Shown here piece by piece: positions 17,583 through 26,729 of a stretch of DNA of 64,000 bases. The stretch covers positions 1 to 64,000 of the forward strand of contig NZ_JBBBNV010000024.1 of NCBI RefSeq assembly GCF_037137075.1, in the 5' to 3' direction. A model generated the notes under the pieces. The model did not search any database, was not told the origin of the DNA, and saw nothing but the letters and a program-made list of their open reading frames with translations. Source of the stretch: JBBBNV01 sp037137075. GTDB lineage: Bacteria; Bacillota; Bacilli; Paenibacillales; NBRC-103111. Each line of letters opens with the position of its first letter. The first letter of the stretch is position 1. Position numbers and translations under genes: made by a program.

Positions 17583-19910
17583 TTAGCTGGACGGCAAAGC
17601 CTCAATCGTGACCGATTTCTGACGCTCTGCTTCGGCAAGGCCTGCGTTCGAGTTCATATCAAGCGGCAGTACATACACCTTCACCTGATGGGTGCCAGGC
17701 GTTACGGCCGTCAGCGGGAAGGTTACAAGCTGTTCCGTCCCGTTTACCGTTATATTGGCCGGAAGGCTCGCCGGGTTCGAGATGTCATCCTTCATAATGA
17801 CATAAGTAACCTCGCGCTGTACCCCGCTGGCTCCAGCCGACGTATCCTGACGGACCGTCGCCACATGAGGAACCGCATTGAAGACAGCCGAGCTAATCCC
17901 TGTTTTATCAAGCGTAAAATCAGCGTCATTATACAGCACATGAACTTCGGCCGCATATAGAGAAATATCCTTCAGGTTCACTTGAAGCTGGAAGGGCTGG
18001 CCGATCGTCACCGTCTCCGGCGCTTCTACAGAAGCCTTGCTCGTATCGTCGAAGGTGACATGAAGACTGGCCTCCGCGGTCCACATTCCTGCAGCATCCT
18101 GTGACCTGGCATAGACTGTCGTGTCGCCATACAAGCTAATCGGGCCCGTGTACTCACGGTACGCCTCCTGATCCAGCTTGTACTGCTTCACGATCGCCCC
18201 CTCCGGATACGTGATCGTCACCTGCTTATGGCTTGACGATACGGACGTTTCCGTAAACACAGGCGTGCCGACCTGATTCTTGGTAATCAGCGGAATCGTT
18301 ACCGCGTCACTGAGAACTCCGCGCAGCAGGGTGCGGGCTGAGAACAAGTTTTCCCCGTCCTGCAAATCTACAGTCACATCTACTGTGCTGGCGGTAGTTA
18401 CTGCGGTCGTGCTCACCGCCGTACCGCCTTTATAAATAATAATCTGGCTGTTGAGCGGCGCTGTAAGCTGCAGGGTGTATGCAGCCGCAGTCGTTACAAC
18501 TGCGCCCGTCGGGGATACCACCACCGGCTCTGCCGGCTTCTTGCTGCCGTTGTTCCCCTTGCTGCCGCTTGCTGCGGTGCCGGAGCCAGAGGTCTGCGTT
18601 TTGGAGCTTTCGGCCTTATCAACATCCTTCCGGAAGCGCTCCTTCTCTTCTGAGGTGAGCTGCTCGGTGTACGCCTGCTCCGCTTCCTGCTGCAGTTTTT
18701 GTTCCGCCTGACGGTTTAGATCCGCCAGACGCTTCTGCTGATCCGCCAGCCTTCCGAGCAGGCCGGCATACGTCTGCTTCAGACGGTCCTCCTCCGCCTT
18801 CTGCTGTTCATCAAGCTGGCGCGCCCTGGCTTCCTCCTCGGACTTTTTTTGCTGCAGCCTGCTGTAGTACTCGGGGTCGAATCCAGCGCTTTTGTCCAGT
18901 GTAGTGACCGCATCCAAATCAATCTTTTTATTTGCCTCCGTAATGCTGGCATTTGCATCGTCAATCATTTTTTGCAGAGTGCTTTCATCGACAATGCGCT
19001 GCTCCTGCGCGCGTTTGGCGATGTCGCTGATGAACCGGTTTAAATTTTGCTGTACCCGATTCAGATCCTCCGCAGTTCCGATTTGAAATGTTTTCAGCCC
19101 TGCTCCAGGCTGCTGCTCCTCAAGCTCCTTCCTTTTGAGCTCCATCAGACGGTCATTCTCCGAATTAATGTCGGCCGCGTTTTTGAATATAGCCTTCAGC
19201 ACCTCGGGAGACACATCTCTCAACAGGGTATCCGGATCGATAACGGACACATCCGAAGGATAATCGGGGCCGCCTACACGCGGGTCGACGGCAATTTGCT
19301 GTGCCGGATAAACCTGGGCCTCATTGCCCTCCTGCCCTGTGGAGGAGCCCGGCGGGGTTGTCTCAACGACACCGGAGAACACGGTCGTGATCATTCGCCC
19401 GGTTCTCGGATCCATGACCGTCAGCAGGTGTGTTCCCTTCACGCCCATCACGGCGGTCGGCGTGTCCACCTCATACTCGTCATCATCCGAGACGGCTTTT
19501 TTTACCTTGGACCAGACAGAGCCGGCCCAGAGGCTGAATTTGGATTTTGTTCCCCCGTCCTCGGTCAGACTGGAGATGTACAGCTCCGTATCGGCGCCGA
19601 TCGTAACCTCGTCGCCCTTGTCTACGACCTTGAGCACGACATATGAATCTGATCCGGTGGACAAATGATCGCCCTCATTCAAATACATATCCACAAAAGC
19701 GTCATAGGATTTCGAGCCGCCGGATTTCGTCACCAGCACCGTTCCTCCGACATCCGTCACCTGGGCAGTTCTCGACGATTTCGCCTCAGCCGGCCTCGGC
19801 AGGAAAACTGACAATATGCTAAATAGCAATAAAAAACATAGGATCATAGACAATGATGAACGTGTTATGTATCGCGCTTGCTTGCTAACCACTGCAAAAC
19901 CCCTCTCCAT
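17583..19910 (-). CDS. secreted FecR-domain protein with coiled coil and C-terminal beta domains
   Basis: The 775-residue product begins with a signal or anchor segment (about residues 18-43, ending RPAEA). A FecR domain follows at about 50-190, containing GTVLVTKSGG, WAGSVWSKVKKAV and TPTAVMGVKGTHLL. A long charged helical region (about 255-450) is rich in Glu, Lys and Gln and probably forms a coiled coil. The C-terminal third has Ig-like and cohesin-like beta segments with Thr/Val-rich strands. AAGGAGG stands ten bases before the ATG. It is divergent from the CHASE2 cyclase and upstream of the NHL gene. Unlike classical FecR it is not next to an ECF sigma factor or a TonB receptor, so a structural or sensing role in the wall is more likely. 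Confidence 0.85.
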   Translation of the reverse strand: MERGFAVVSKQARYITRSSLSMILCFLLLFSILSVFLPRPAEAKSSRTAQVTDVGGTVLVTKSGGSKSYDAFVDMYLNEGDHLSTGSDSYVVLKVVDKGDEVTIGADTELYISSLTEDGGTKSKFSLWAGSVWSKVKKAVSDDDEYEVDTPTAVMGVKGTHLLTVMDPRTGRMITTVFSGVVETTPPGSSTGQEGNEAQVYPAQQIAVDPRVGGPDYPSDVSVIDPDTLLRDVSPEVLKAIFKNAADINSENDRLMELKRKELEEQQPGAGLKTFQIGTAEDLNRVQQNLNRFISDIAKRAQEQRIVDESTLQKMIDDANASITEANKKIDLDAVTTLDKSAGFDPEYYSRLQQKKSEEEARARQLDEQQKAEEDRLKQTYAGLLGRLADQQKRLADLNRQAEQKLQQEAEQAYTEQLTSEEKERFRKDVDKAESSKTQTSGSGTAASGSKGNNGSKKPAEPVVVSPTGAVVTTAAAYTLQLTAPLNSQIIIYKGGTAVSTTAVTTASTVDVTVDLQDGENLFSARTLLRGVLSDAVTIPLITKNQVGTPVFTETSVSSSHKQVTITYPEGAIVKQYKLDQEAYREYTGPISLYGDTTVYARSQDAAGMWTAEASLHVTFDDTSKASVEAPETVTIGQPFQLQVNLKDISLYAAEVHVLYNDADFTLDKTGISSAVFNAVPHVATVRQDTSAGASGVQREVTYVIMKDDISNPASLPANITVNGTEQLVTFPLTAVTPGTHQVKVYVLPLDMNSNAGLAEAERQKSVTIEALPSS

Positions 19911-20023
19911 TCGTTGTAGCCCTCCTTCATTTTACTTTGACCCTGTACAAATGACAATTCTTTCTTTTTGTAATAAAACACGAAAAATCACGATATTCCT
20001 CGACAAAACACACAAATTCCATA

Positions 20024-20052
20024 TTGTGGGCCGTGTCAAATTACGCTACTAT
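20024..20052 (+). promoter_or_regulatory. promoter of the CHASE2 adenylate cyclase gene
   Basis: TTGTGG and TACTAT are separated by 17 bases, about 60 bases upstream of the TTG start. Confidence 0.5.
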
Positions 20053-20112
20053 ATTCCTGTGTGTAAAGGCCCGCATTTCAACCACAATAATGAGATAAAA
20101 GGTGTGTTTCTA

Positions 20113-21909
20113 TTGAAAAAAGGTTGGTTACAAACGGTACTTATTGGTAATGCCGCCGTCATCCTGCTGAGCTTTCTTCTGTATCAGCTGGATACCCTGC
20201 AGGTGCTGCGCAATGCCCTGTTCGACTACAATACCCAATGGACGATGTCGCAGGAGCCGCATGAGGACATTGTGGTGGTCGGTATCGACGACGCCTCCCT
20301 GAAAGAAATCGGCACGTTCCCGTTTGACCGCAAGGTATACATTTCCGTCATCGATACGATGGAAAAGGCCGGCGCCAAGGTCATTGCCTTCGATATTACG
20401 TTCAGCACCGAAAGCAATCCGGCCAGCGATCAAGCACTCGCGGAAACACTTGCCAAGTACAAGAACATTATTATTCCTTCCTACGCCGTCACCGAGGACG
20501 AGTTCAACCGCAGCACGCGCGGCAGCAAAGATGACATGATTATGGCCCGCAGCCTGGAAAAGCCGATTCCGGCTATTGCCAAAGTGACGCAGACCGGCCA
20601 CATCAATCGTTCCATCGACAGCGACGGGGTTATCCGCCGTACATGGCTGCAGCTCAACACGCCAGAAGGACCGATTGATTCTCTGGCCTTCAAAGCCGCC
20701 AAGATGGCCGGATACGACGTCAATCACTACTTGAATTACAGCCCGCAAAAGGAAATTTTCATCCGCTTTGACGCCAAATCCAAGGATTTTAACTACGTAT
20801 CCATGGGCAAAGTACTGCGGGGCGAGGTCCCGGCCAGCTTCTTCAAGGATCGGGTTGTATTTGTGGGCTATACCGGAGCAGGCAACGACGAAGGCACGAC
20901 CCCTATTGAAACCCATATGAATCTCGTGTATGCCCATGCCAATATCACATCGCAGCTGCTGAACGATAAGGCAGTGTTCCCTGCTGTGGACAAGGTCAGC
21001 CTGCTGTTGATGGCGGCTATGATGCTGCTTGTGGGCCTGGCTGCCTGGAGACTCCGATCCACATTTTCGGTCCTGCTATTTTTCGTTCTGATTCTGATTT
21101 TGTTCACCGGCCAATTTTTCATTTTCTCTGCGACAGGCCAAGTCGTTGACGTTATTTATCCAACCCTTGCGGCGCTGATTTCATTCCTCGTTAATCTTGC
21201 GATGAAAACATACTTTGAAACGAAGCAAAAAAATTACATTACCAAGCAGTTTGGCCGCTACATCTCGCCGGATCTGGTGAAAGAAATTGCCCGGCACGGA
21301 CAGGAAATTCAGCTTGGGGGCATCAACCGGGATTTGTCCATCCTATTCCTTGATATCCGAGGCTTCACGCCGTTATCGGAGAAATTGACTCCGGAAGAGA
21401 TTGTCGACTTCTTGAACATGATGTTTAACTTAATCACCGAGCAAACCTTGCAAAATAAAGGCACCATCGACAAATTTATCGGAGACGCCGCCATGCTGCT
21501 GTTCAACGCCCCGCTGGATGTTCCGTACCACGAGTATCGGGCCGTAAAAACCGCCTACGATATTCAGCAGGGAATGATTCAAGTACGCGAAGATATCAAA
21601 AAGAAGCATCATGTGAACATTGCAGTCGGCATCGGCGTAAACTCCGGGAATGTCGTTGTCGGGAATATCGGCTCCTATTTGCGTGTCGATTACACGGCAA
21701 TCGGAGACAACGTGAACACGGCCGCCCGGATCGAGTCGAACACGGAGCCGAATCAAATTTTAGTTTCGGAAGCCACCTATGAACGAACCAAAGACTACTT
21801 CGAATACAACTATATCGGAGAAAAGCAAGTCAAAGGCAAATCCGTCCCGCTCCGTTTATACGAAGTAACGGGACACAAGCAGGCGCCTCAGGATTTGAAG
21901 CAGCCTTGA
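20113..21909 (+). CDS. CHASE2-domain class III adenylate cyclase
   Basis: The 598-residue protein has an N-terminal membrane helix, an extracytoplasmic CHASE2 sensor (about 40-290; motifs EDIVVVGIDDASL, GAKVIAFDITF and RVVFVGYTGAG) and three membrane helices (about 296-370). A cytoplasmic cyclase domain follows from about 400. Both metal-binding Asp regions are present (LFLDIRGFTPLSE, DKFIGDAAM). The Lys in TIDKFIGD and Thr in YTAIGDNVNTAAR fit a class IIIb adenylate cyclase. The start is TTG with AAAGGTG upstream; a GTG three codons earlier is an alternative. It should make cAMP in response to an external signal. cAMP signalling is uncommon in Firmicutes, and no effector gene is seen here. 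Confidence 0.9.
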   Translation: MKKGWLQTVLIGNAAVILLSFLLYQLDTLQVLRNALFDYNTQWTMSQEPHEDIVVVGIDDASLKEIGTFPFDRKVYISVIDTMEKAGAKVIAFDITFSTESNPASDQALAETLAKYKNIIIPSYAVTEDEFNRSTRGSKDDMIMARSLEKPIPAIAKVTQTGHINRSIDSDGVIRRTWLQLNTPEGPIDSLAFKAAKMAGYDVNHYLNYSPQKEIFIRFDAKSKDFNYVSMGKVLRGEVPASFFKDRVVFVGYTGAGNDEGTTPIETHMNLVYAHANITSQLLNDKAVFPAVDKVSLLLMAAMMLLVGLAAWRLRSTFSVLLFFVLILILFTGQFFIFSATGQVVDVIYPTLAALISFLVNLAMKTYFETKQKNYITKQFGRYISPDLVKEIARHGQEIQLGGINRDLSILFLDIRGFTPLSEKLTPEEIVDFLNMMFNLITEQTLQNKGTIDKFIGDAAMLLFNAPLDVPYHEYRAVKTAYDIQQGMIQVREDIKKKHHVNIAVGIGVNSGNVVVGNIGSYLRVDYTAIGDNVNTAARIESNTEPNQILVSEATYERTKDYFEYNYIGEKQVKGKSVPLRLYEVTGHKQAPQDLKQP

Positions 21910-21934
21910 GCCAATAGGCGTCGTTTATCGCATT

Positions 21935-21976
21935 TCGGGACATGCTTACCAACTCTGCGGCATGTCCCGGTTCATT
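21935..21976 (+). terminator. terminator of the CHASE2 cyclase gene
   Basis: CGGGACATGC and GCATGTCCCG form a perfect ten-base stem and are followed by GTTCATTTTG on the plus strand. Confidence 0.7.
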
Positions 21977-22050
21977 TTGTAAAGCTGCAAAGTATAAAGT
22001 CTGTAGCGGACTTTCACCGCCAAGTTATCGCCCATGCCGGGCGCACAACA

Positions 22051-22090
22051 ATAAGGCCCCTTGCCGGATATATCCGCAAGGGGCCTTATA
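22051..22090 (-). terminator. terminator of the ferredoxin gene
   Basis: ATAAGGCCCCTTGC and GCAAGGGGCCTTAT form a 14-base GC-rich stem around a loop that is itself self-complementary, located 16 bases after the ferredoxin stop. It could act on both strands. Confidence 0.7.
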
Positions 22091-22105
22091 TTGATTAAGG
22101 AAGTA

Positions 22106-22339
22106 TTAGTTGAAAGGGGTGTCGGCGATTTTGATGGAATCTGTCGGGCAGCCGTCTGCAGCATCCTGCAAATCATCGTACAGATCCGCCGGAATTTCAG
22201 TTACGCCTCTGTTGCCGTCAGCTTCATAAATAACTTCGGCAAGACCTTCATCATCATAATCATAAATGTCTGGAGCCGTCGCGCCACAAGCTCCACAGGC
22301 GATACAGGTGTCTTTTTCTACCCAAGTATATTTTGCCAT
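22106..22339 (-). CDS. fer: 4Fe-4S ferredoxin
   Basis: The 77-residue cytosolic electron carrier has the cluster ligands C12, C15 and C18 in CIACGACGATAPDIYDY and C64 in GCPTDSI. That is a single [4Fe-4S] centre like the Bacillus subtilis Fer protein. The protein is highly acidic. GGGAGGAA stands upstream of the ATG, and a near-consensus promoter lies further up. It is monocistronic, so its redox partners cannot be read from context; desaturases, cytochrome P450s or flavodoxin-like reductases are partners of relatives. Confidence 0.93.
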   Translation of the reverse strand: MAKYTWVEKDTCIACGACGATAPDIYDYDDEGLAEVIYEADGNRGVTEIPADLYDDLQDAADGCPTDSIKIADTPFN

Positions 22340-22393
22340 TGTTAGTTCCTCCCTATACTCTTCAGTCGATAGTTTGATGTTATTTCATCTAAA

Positions 22394-22422
22394 ACTATAA
22401 TATAAAACCTGTGAAAGTTCAA
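22394..22422 (-). promoter_or_regulatory. promoter of fer
   Basis: On the minus strand TTGAAC and TATAGT are exactly 17 bases apart, about 55 bases upstream of the start in an AT-rich leader. Confidence 0.7.
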
Positions 22423-22542
22423 ACCTTTCATTTCCAAAACCGATGCCAATTTAGCATGATACTTATGCCTCGGCGGAATTATTGCGAACTCGCAAGTTAG
22501 TATATCCGTTTCGTTTTATTTCAGACTGAAATGATTTTCCGG

Positions 22543-23844
22543 CTATTCCTGATCCAGTCCGCGCAGGCGCAGATGATCCATCTGCAGGGAAGTGCCGCGG
22601 CGTTTGTGGTTGCGAATCAGCGCAGAGGGATCATCGCCCAGCATCCCGGCCGTCAGCACGGCTTCTTCACCGAATTTGTCGCGAAGCTTGTCGACAATAC
22701 GGGTCAGTTCTTCTTTGCGCGGCTGCTTCTCATAATCGAACAAATCCAGTTGAACGACAGCTGTTGTTGCGGCCTCCAGCCCCTGCAGGGTAACCCCGAG
22801 CAGCCGGGCCGGCTTGCCCTCGGGCCAGTGGCGCTCAAACAACCTGCAGGCCGCTTGATAAACCTCGTTAGCTTCATTGGTAGCAGCGACCAGGGTAACA
22901 CTGCGCGTAATCGTCTTCATGCCGGGATCGCGGATTGTAATTTGAACAACACGGGCCACCAGCTGCTGCCTGCGCAATCTGCGGGTCACCTGATCAGACA
23001 AATTCAGGAACACCCGTCTGGCTTCCCCGGCATCAGTCACATCACTGGGCAGCGTCGTTGTATGTCCGATCGATTTGCTTTGTTCTTTTTCGTTCACGAC
23101 CGGGGAATCGTCAATCCCGTTCGCCGCGCGGACCAGCACCGGACCGAGCACGCCGAAATGTGAAGCAAGCAGCGTCTCATTTGCTTTAGCCAGCTCGCCG
23201 ACCGTATAAATATGGAGCTTCTTCAGCTTATCCGCCGTTTTGCTGCCAATGCCGTAAAGCGCAGAGCACGGCTGGTCCCAGAGAAGGACGGGAACATCCC
23301 GCTTTCGAAGCACAGTCATGCCGTTCGGCTTTTTCAGGTCGGATGCAATTTTGGCTAAAAGCTTATTTGGCGCTATTCCGATCGAGCACGGCAAATGCAG
23401 CTCGTCCCGAATGCGCCGCTGAATTTCGGCGGCAATCTCCAGCGGTGCCCCAAACTGCTTGGACCCGGTAATATCTGCGAAGCATTCATCAATGGACATC
23501 GCTTCAACAAGCGGGGTATAGCTGTATACAATTTGCATAAACTTGCGGCTGAAGGTGCGGTACAGCTCAAAATCGGGCTGCAGCAAAATCAGGTCGGGAC
23601 AAAGCTTCACCGCCTGCCGGACCTGCATGCCTGTACGCACGCCGCGCGCCCTGGCCGCATAGGAGGAGGTCACAATAATGCCCCGGCGCAGCTCTACGCT
23701 GCCGGCGACCGCAATCGCCCTGCCGCGGTATTTCTCCGGCTCCACCGCTTCATGTACGGAGCAATAAAAGGCGTTCATATCAATATGGAAAATAACTCTC
23801 CCGTTTTTCGGATAATGCTCACTGGAGCTGGATCTGGTCATCAC
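22543..23844 (-). CDS. dinB: DNA polymerase IV (Y-family, DinB)
   Basis: This is a translesion polymerase of 433 residues. The palm motifs are FHIDMNAFYCSV (catalytic Asp at about residue 22) and MSIDECFADIT with the second acidic pair. A helix-hairpin-helix region (LYGIGSKTADKLKKL) and little-finger domain follow, and QLDLF near residue 360 is the sliding-clamp binding motif. About 60 further residues follow the clamp motif. The first codon is GTG with ATG next; a GGTGAG element stands just upstream. No LexA box is seen in its leader. A second, more distant Y-family polymerase is at 48982. Confidence 0.92.
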   Translation of the reverse strand: MMTRSSSSEHYPKNGRVIFHIDMNAFYCSVHEAVEPEKYRGRAIAVAGSVELRRGIIVTSSYAARARGVRTGMQVRQAVKLCPDLILLQPDFELYRTFSRKFMQIVYSYTPLVEAMSIDECFADITGSKQFGAPLEIAAEIQRRIRDELHLPCSIGIAPNKLLAKIASDLKKPNGMTVLRKRDVPVLLWDQPCSALYGIGSKTADKLKKLHIYTVGELAKANETLLASHFGVLGPVLVRAANGIDDSPVVNEKEQSKSIGHTTTLPSDVTDAGEARRVFLNLSDQVTRRLRRQQLVARVVQITIRDPGMKTITRSVTLVAATNEANEVYQAACRLFERHWPEGKPARLLGVTLQGLEAATTAVVQLDLFDYEKQPRKEELTRIVDKLRDKFGEEAVLTAGMLGDDPSALIRNHKRRGTSLQMDHLRLRGLDQE

Positions 23845-24026
23845 GGCTCACCCGTCGTTCCCTGAAATTTCGGCCTGTTCCGATTCTAATCGGCCTCGCC
23901 TGCCGTCAGATGCAAACACATATTCCCAGCATAGTATCCCTGCGCGGGCAGGTCAAGCAATAAACCGCCGGAACATCAGCGCTTTTTTATTCAGCAAAAA
24001 TACAAGGGGATTTGTGATTTTTCCTA

Positions 24027-24054
24027 TCAACATTCGGCCAAGAAGTGGTATAAT
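24027..24054 (+). promoter_or_regulatory. possible promoter of cimA
   Basis: TATAAT at 24049-24054 is perfect. The -35 candidate TCAACA at a 16-base distance is weak. Confidence 0.4.
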
Positions 24055-24097
24055 AGAACGTAATGCTTTTTTGTGATGGAGACAGGAGGACAACACT

Positions 24098-25726
24098 ATG
24101 TCAGATGTGGTCAAAATTTTCGACACAACCCTCAGGGACGGTACCCAGGGCGAAGGCATTAGCCTCTCCGTGGAAGACAAGCTCAAAATCGCCCAGAAGC
24201 TCGACGCCCTGGGAGTTCATTATATTGAAGGCGGCTGGCCGGGCAGCAACAACAAGGATATTGAATTTTTCAAGCGGATTCGGGAATTGAACCTGAGCCA
24301 TGCCAAAATTACCGCCTTCGGCAGTACGCGCCGCAAAAACACACGGCCCGAAAACGACGATAACCTGAACCGTATTATCGAGACGGGCGTCAGTGTTGCG
24401 ACGATTTTTGGGAAATCATGGGATTTCCATGTACACACCGCCATCCAGACTACACTGGAAGAAAACCTGCAAATGATTTACGACTCCGTCAGCTATTTGC
24501 GCAGCAAGGGTCTGGAAGTCATTTATGACGGAGAGCATTTCTTCGACGGCTACAAAAACAACCCGGAATACGCCCTGGATACGATCCGCAAAGCCGAAGA
24601 AGCCGGCGCCAACTGGATTGTGCTCTGTGATACAAACGGCGGCTCCCTGCCGGGTGAAATCAGCGATATCGTCACCGCTGTCCGCAAAGCAGTACAGGTT
24701 CCGGTCGGCATTCATGCCCACAATGACTGTGAGCTGGGGGTTGCGAACAGCCTTGCAGCGGTACAAGCTGGCGCCCGCCAGGTGCAAGGTACCATTAACG
24801 GTTTCGGCGAACGCTGCGGCAACGCCAATCTGTCTTCCATCATCCCTAACCTGCAGCTTAAGCTCGGCTTCCGCTGTATTAGCGACGAACAGCTGCAATC
24901 CTTGACCAGCGTTTCCCGCTACGTCAACGAAATCGCCAACGTTCACATGCCTGTCAACCAGCCATACGTCGGCACAGCGGCTTTTGCGCACAAGGGAGGC
25001 ATCCACGTCTCCGCCATTTTGAAGCATCCCAAAACCTACGAGCACATCACACCGGAGCTGGTCGGCAACAAGCAGCGTGTTCTAGTTTCCGAGCTGGCGG
25101 GTCAAAGCAACCTCGTATTCAAGGCTCAGGAGCTTCAGCTTGATTTCAATCAGGACAACGCCAAGACGAAGGAAGTCATCCAGCGCATTAAGGACCTGGA
25201 GCATCAAGGCTATCAGTTCGAAGGCGCCGATGCGTCTCTGGAGCTTTTGCTGCGGGATGCTTACGGCACACTGGAAGAGAAGTTTGTGCTGGAATCCTTC
25301 AAGATGATTATCGGCAAATCCGCCGGCGAAGAAAGCGTCTCTTCCGAAGCAATTGTCAAATTAAACGTGAAGGGCGAATCCGTGTATATGGCAGCGGAAG
25401 GCAACGGGCCGGTCAATGCCCTGGACAACGCGCTTCGCAAGGCACTGGTGCAATTTTATCCCGATATTAAAAATATGCACTTGGCAGACTATAAGGTGCG
25501 TGTCATCGATGAAAAGGATGCAACCGCCGCCAAGGTTCGCGTCCTGATCGAATCGACGGATTACAGCAACAGCTGGAGCACAGTCGGTGTCTCCACCAAC
25601 GTCATTGAAGCCAGCTGGCAGGCCCTCATCGACAGCATCCGGTATGCGCTGATCGGCAAGCAAAGCGTTACCCTTCAAGCAGACGGCGCTTCCGAGGACG
25701 ACAAGGTCCGGATTATGAATCATTAA
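24098..25726 (+). CDS. cimA: (R)-citramalate synthase
   Basis: CimA condenses pyruvate and acetyl-CoA to citramalate, opening the threonine-independent route to isoleucine. The N-terminus has the DRE-TIM motif FDTTLRDGTQGEGISLS with the catalytic Arg and Asp, the metal site contains HAHNDCELG, and NGFGERCGNANL is typical of the family. The C-terminal 140 residues form the LeuA-type dimer/allosteric domain. At 542 residues it fits the CimA family that was once named LeuA-like, rather than 2-isopropylmalate synthase. AGGAGGA stands eight bases before the ATG. It is monocistronic with its own terminator. Confidence 0.93.
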   Translation: MSDVVKIFDTTLRDGTQGEGISLSVEDKLKIAQKLDALGVHYIEGGWPGSNNKDIEFFKRIRELNLSHAKITAFGSTRRKNTRPENDDNLNRIIETGVSVATIFGKSWDFHVHTAIQTTLEENLQMIYDSVSYLRSKGLEVIYDGEHFFDGYKNNPEYALDTIRKAEEAGANWIVLCDTNGGSLPGEISDIVTAVRKAVQVPVGIHAHNDCELGVANSLAAVQAGARQVQGTINGFGERCGNANLSSIIPNLQLKLGFRCISDEQLQSLTSVSRYVNEIANVHMPVNQPYVGTAAFAHKGGIHVSAILKHPKTYEHITPELVGNKQRVLVSELAGQSNLVFKAQELQLDFNQDNAKTKEVIQRIKDLEHQGYQFEGADASLELLLRDAYGTLEEKFVLESFKMIIGKSAGEESVSSEAIVKLNVKGESVYMAAEGNGPVNALDNALRKALVQFYPDIKNMHLADYKVRVIDEKDATAAKVRVLIESTDYSNSWSTVGVSTNVIEASWQALIDSIRYALIGKQSVTLQADGASEDDKVRIMNH

Positions 25727-25758
25727 TTGTTAAAAATAAATGCTGAAGAATACAGCAC

Positions 25759-25800
25759 AAAGCCGGCAGCCCCGCCCTTCGCGGTTCTGCCGGCTTTTTC
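25759..25800 (+). terminator. terminator of cimA
   Basis: AAAGCCGGCAG and CTGCCGGCTTT form an 11-base stem and are followed by TTC-rich sequence. Confidence 0.85.
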
Positions 25801-25802
25801 TG

Positions 25803-25885
25803 TCGGATTATATAATTTCGAACGGGTTTTTCAAGTAAAGCCGTGGCAATACTTGCGGCAATCAACAGGGAAACGTCGGGGCCGC
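25803..25885 (-). pseudogene. possible remnant of an acyltransferase-3 family gene (C-terminal end)
   Basis: The minus strand encodes the segment VSLLIAASIATALLEKPVRN, followed shortly by IIRQ. It resembles the last membrane helix and the EKPxR tail of OafA-type acyltransferases. Nothing upstream on the strand continues the domain. It may be a decayed fragment or a coincidence. Confidence 0.25.
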
Positions 25886-26011
25886 CATCGAAACGGCCCG
25901 CACCGCGAGCAGCTTTCAGCACTCGGTTCCTGTAACAGCCGGTCAACATTTCCCGTTGCTCCAGCCCTCATTTTTCAAACAGGCTTTGCCCATCGGCTTT
26001 CCGCTCCAGCC

Positions 26012-26581
26012 TTATTCCAGCAGCAGCTTTACCCGCTTCTCCAGGTCTTCCGGTTTAATGTAATTAAAAGCATCCCGGATCGTGCCATTCTTATCAATCA
26101 GGAACGTTGTCGGAATCCCGCGGATACGGTACAGCCTGGTCGCCTCTTCCTTCTTGTCCAACAGCACCGGAAATTTGAATTGATAGGTAGCGACAAATTT
26201 GTTGACGTCGTCTATTTTGTCATTGGCTGTGACATTAACCGCATAGACATCAAGCCGGTCTTGGTATTTGTCCCCCAGCGCTTTAAGATAAGGCGCCTCT
26301 TCTTCACAAGGCCCGCACCACGAAGCCCAGAAATTCAAAAGCAGCGGTTTGCTCCGTGCTCCGCCGACATGATATTGCCCTCCATCAAGCCCTTGCAGTG
26401 AAAAGGCAGGAGCGGCCGAGTTAATTTTGGCCGATGTAATGGCGGTGAATTCATCTCCCTCGCTGTACGCAGCCAAGGTCGGCGCGGCCGGTTCCTTTTT
26501 CTCATCAAAGAGCATAAACGCAAAAATAAGCCCCACAATCAGAAAAGGAAACAAGCCCCAAGTCGTAAACCGGTTATTCAT
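26012..26581 (-). CDS. ResA/TlpA-like thiol-disulfide oxidoreductase
   Basis: The 189-residue membrane-anchored protein has one N-terminal helix (about residues 8-25). An extracytoplasmic thioredoxin domain follows with active site WCGPCEEE (C89, C92) and cis-Pro region IRGIPTTFLID. This is the pattern of ResA, which reduces apocytochrome c haem-binding cysteines, and of StoA. The resBC genes do not follow, so the client is not known. It stands alone, divergent from the MFS gene. An AlkyHyd-type insertion typical of TlpA-like proteins is present between the CxxC and the cis-Pro. Confidence 0.85.
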   Translation of the reverse strand: MNNRFTTWGLFPFLIVGLIFAFMLFDEKKEPAAPTLAAYSEGDEFTAITSAKINSAAPAFSLQGLDGGQYHVGGARSKPLLLNFWASWCGPCEEEAPYLKALGDKYQDRLDVYAVNVTANDKIDDVNKFVATYQFKFPVLLDKKEEATRLYRIRGIPTTFLIDKNGTIRDAFNYIKPEDLEKRVKLLLE

Positions 26582-26729
26582 TGTATCGGCACCTCAGTAA
26601 GTATGTATTGTCAAGCCGGCAATCGCCGCTCTTTGCTAGTATGCACCAGTTCCGCCCGTCCCATAAGCAAGCAATATTAATTGAATTTCGGGGACACACT
26701 ACAGCTATCTAACGCAAAGGGAGAGTCGT

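Noticed and set aside
17583..19910. FecR as part of an iron-siderophore anti-sigma system
   Set aside because: No ECF sigma factor or TonB-dependent receptor is adjacent, and the host is Gram-positive with coiled-coil and beta domains fused to the FecR domain.
20128..20937. 269-residue open frame opposite the CHASE2 cyclase
   Set aside because: It is an antisense shadow of a well-supported gene in high-GC coding sequence; there is no ribosome site or recognisable protein.
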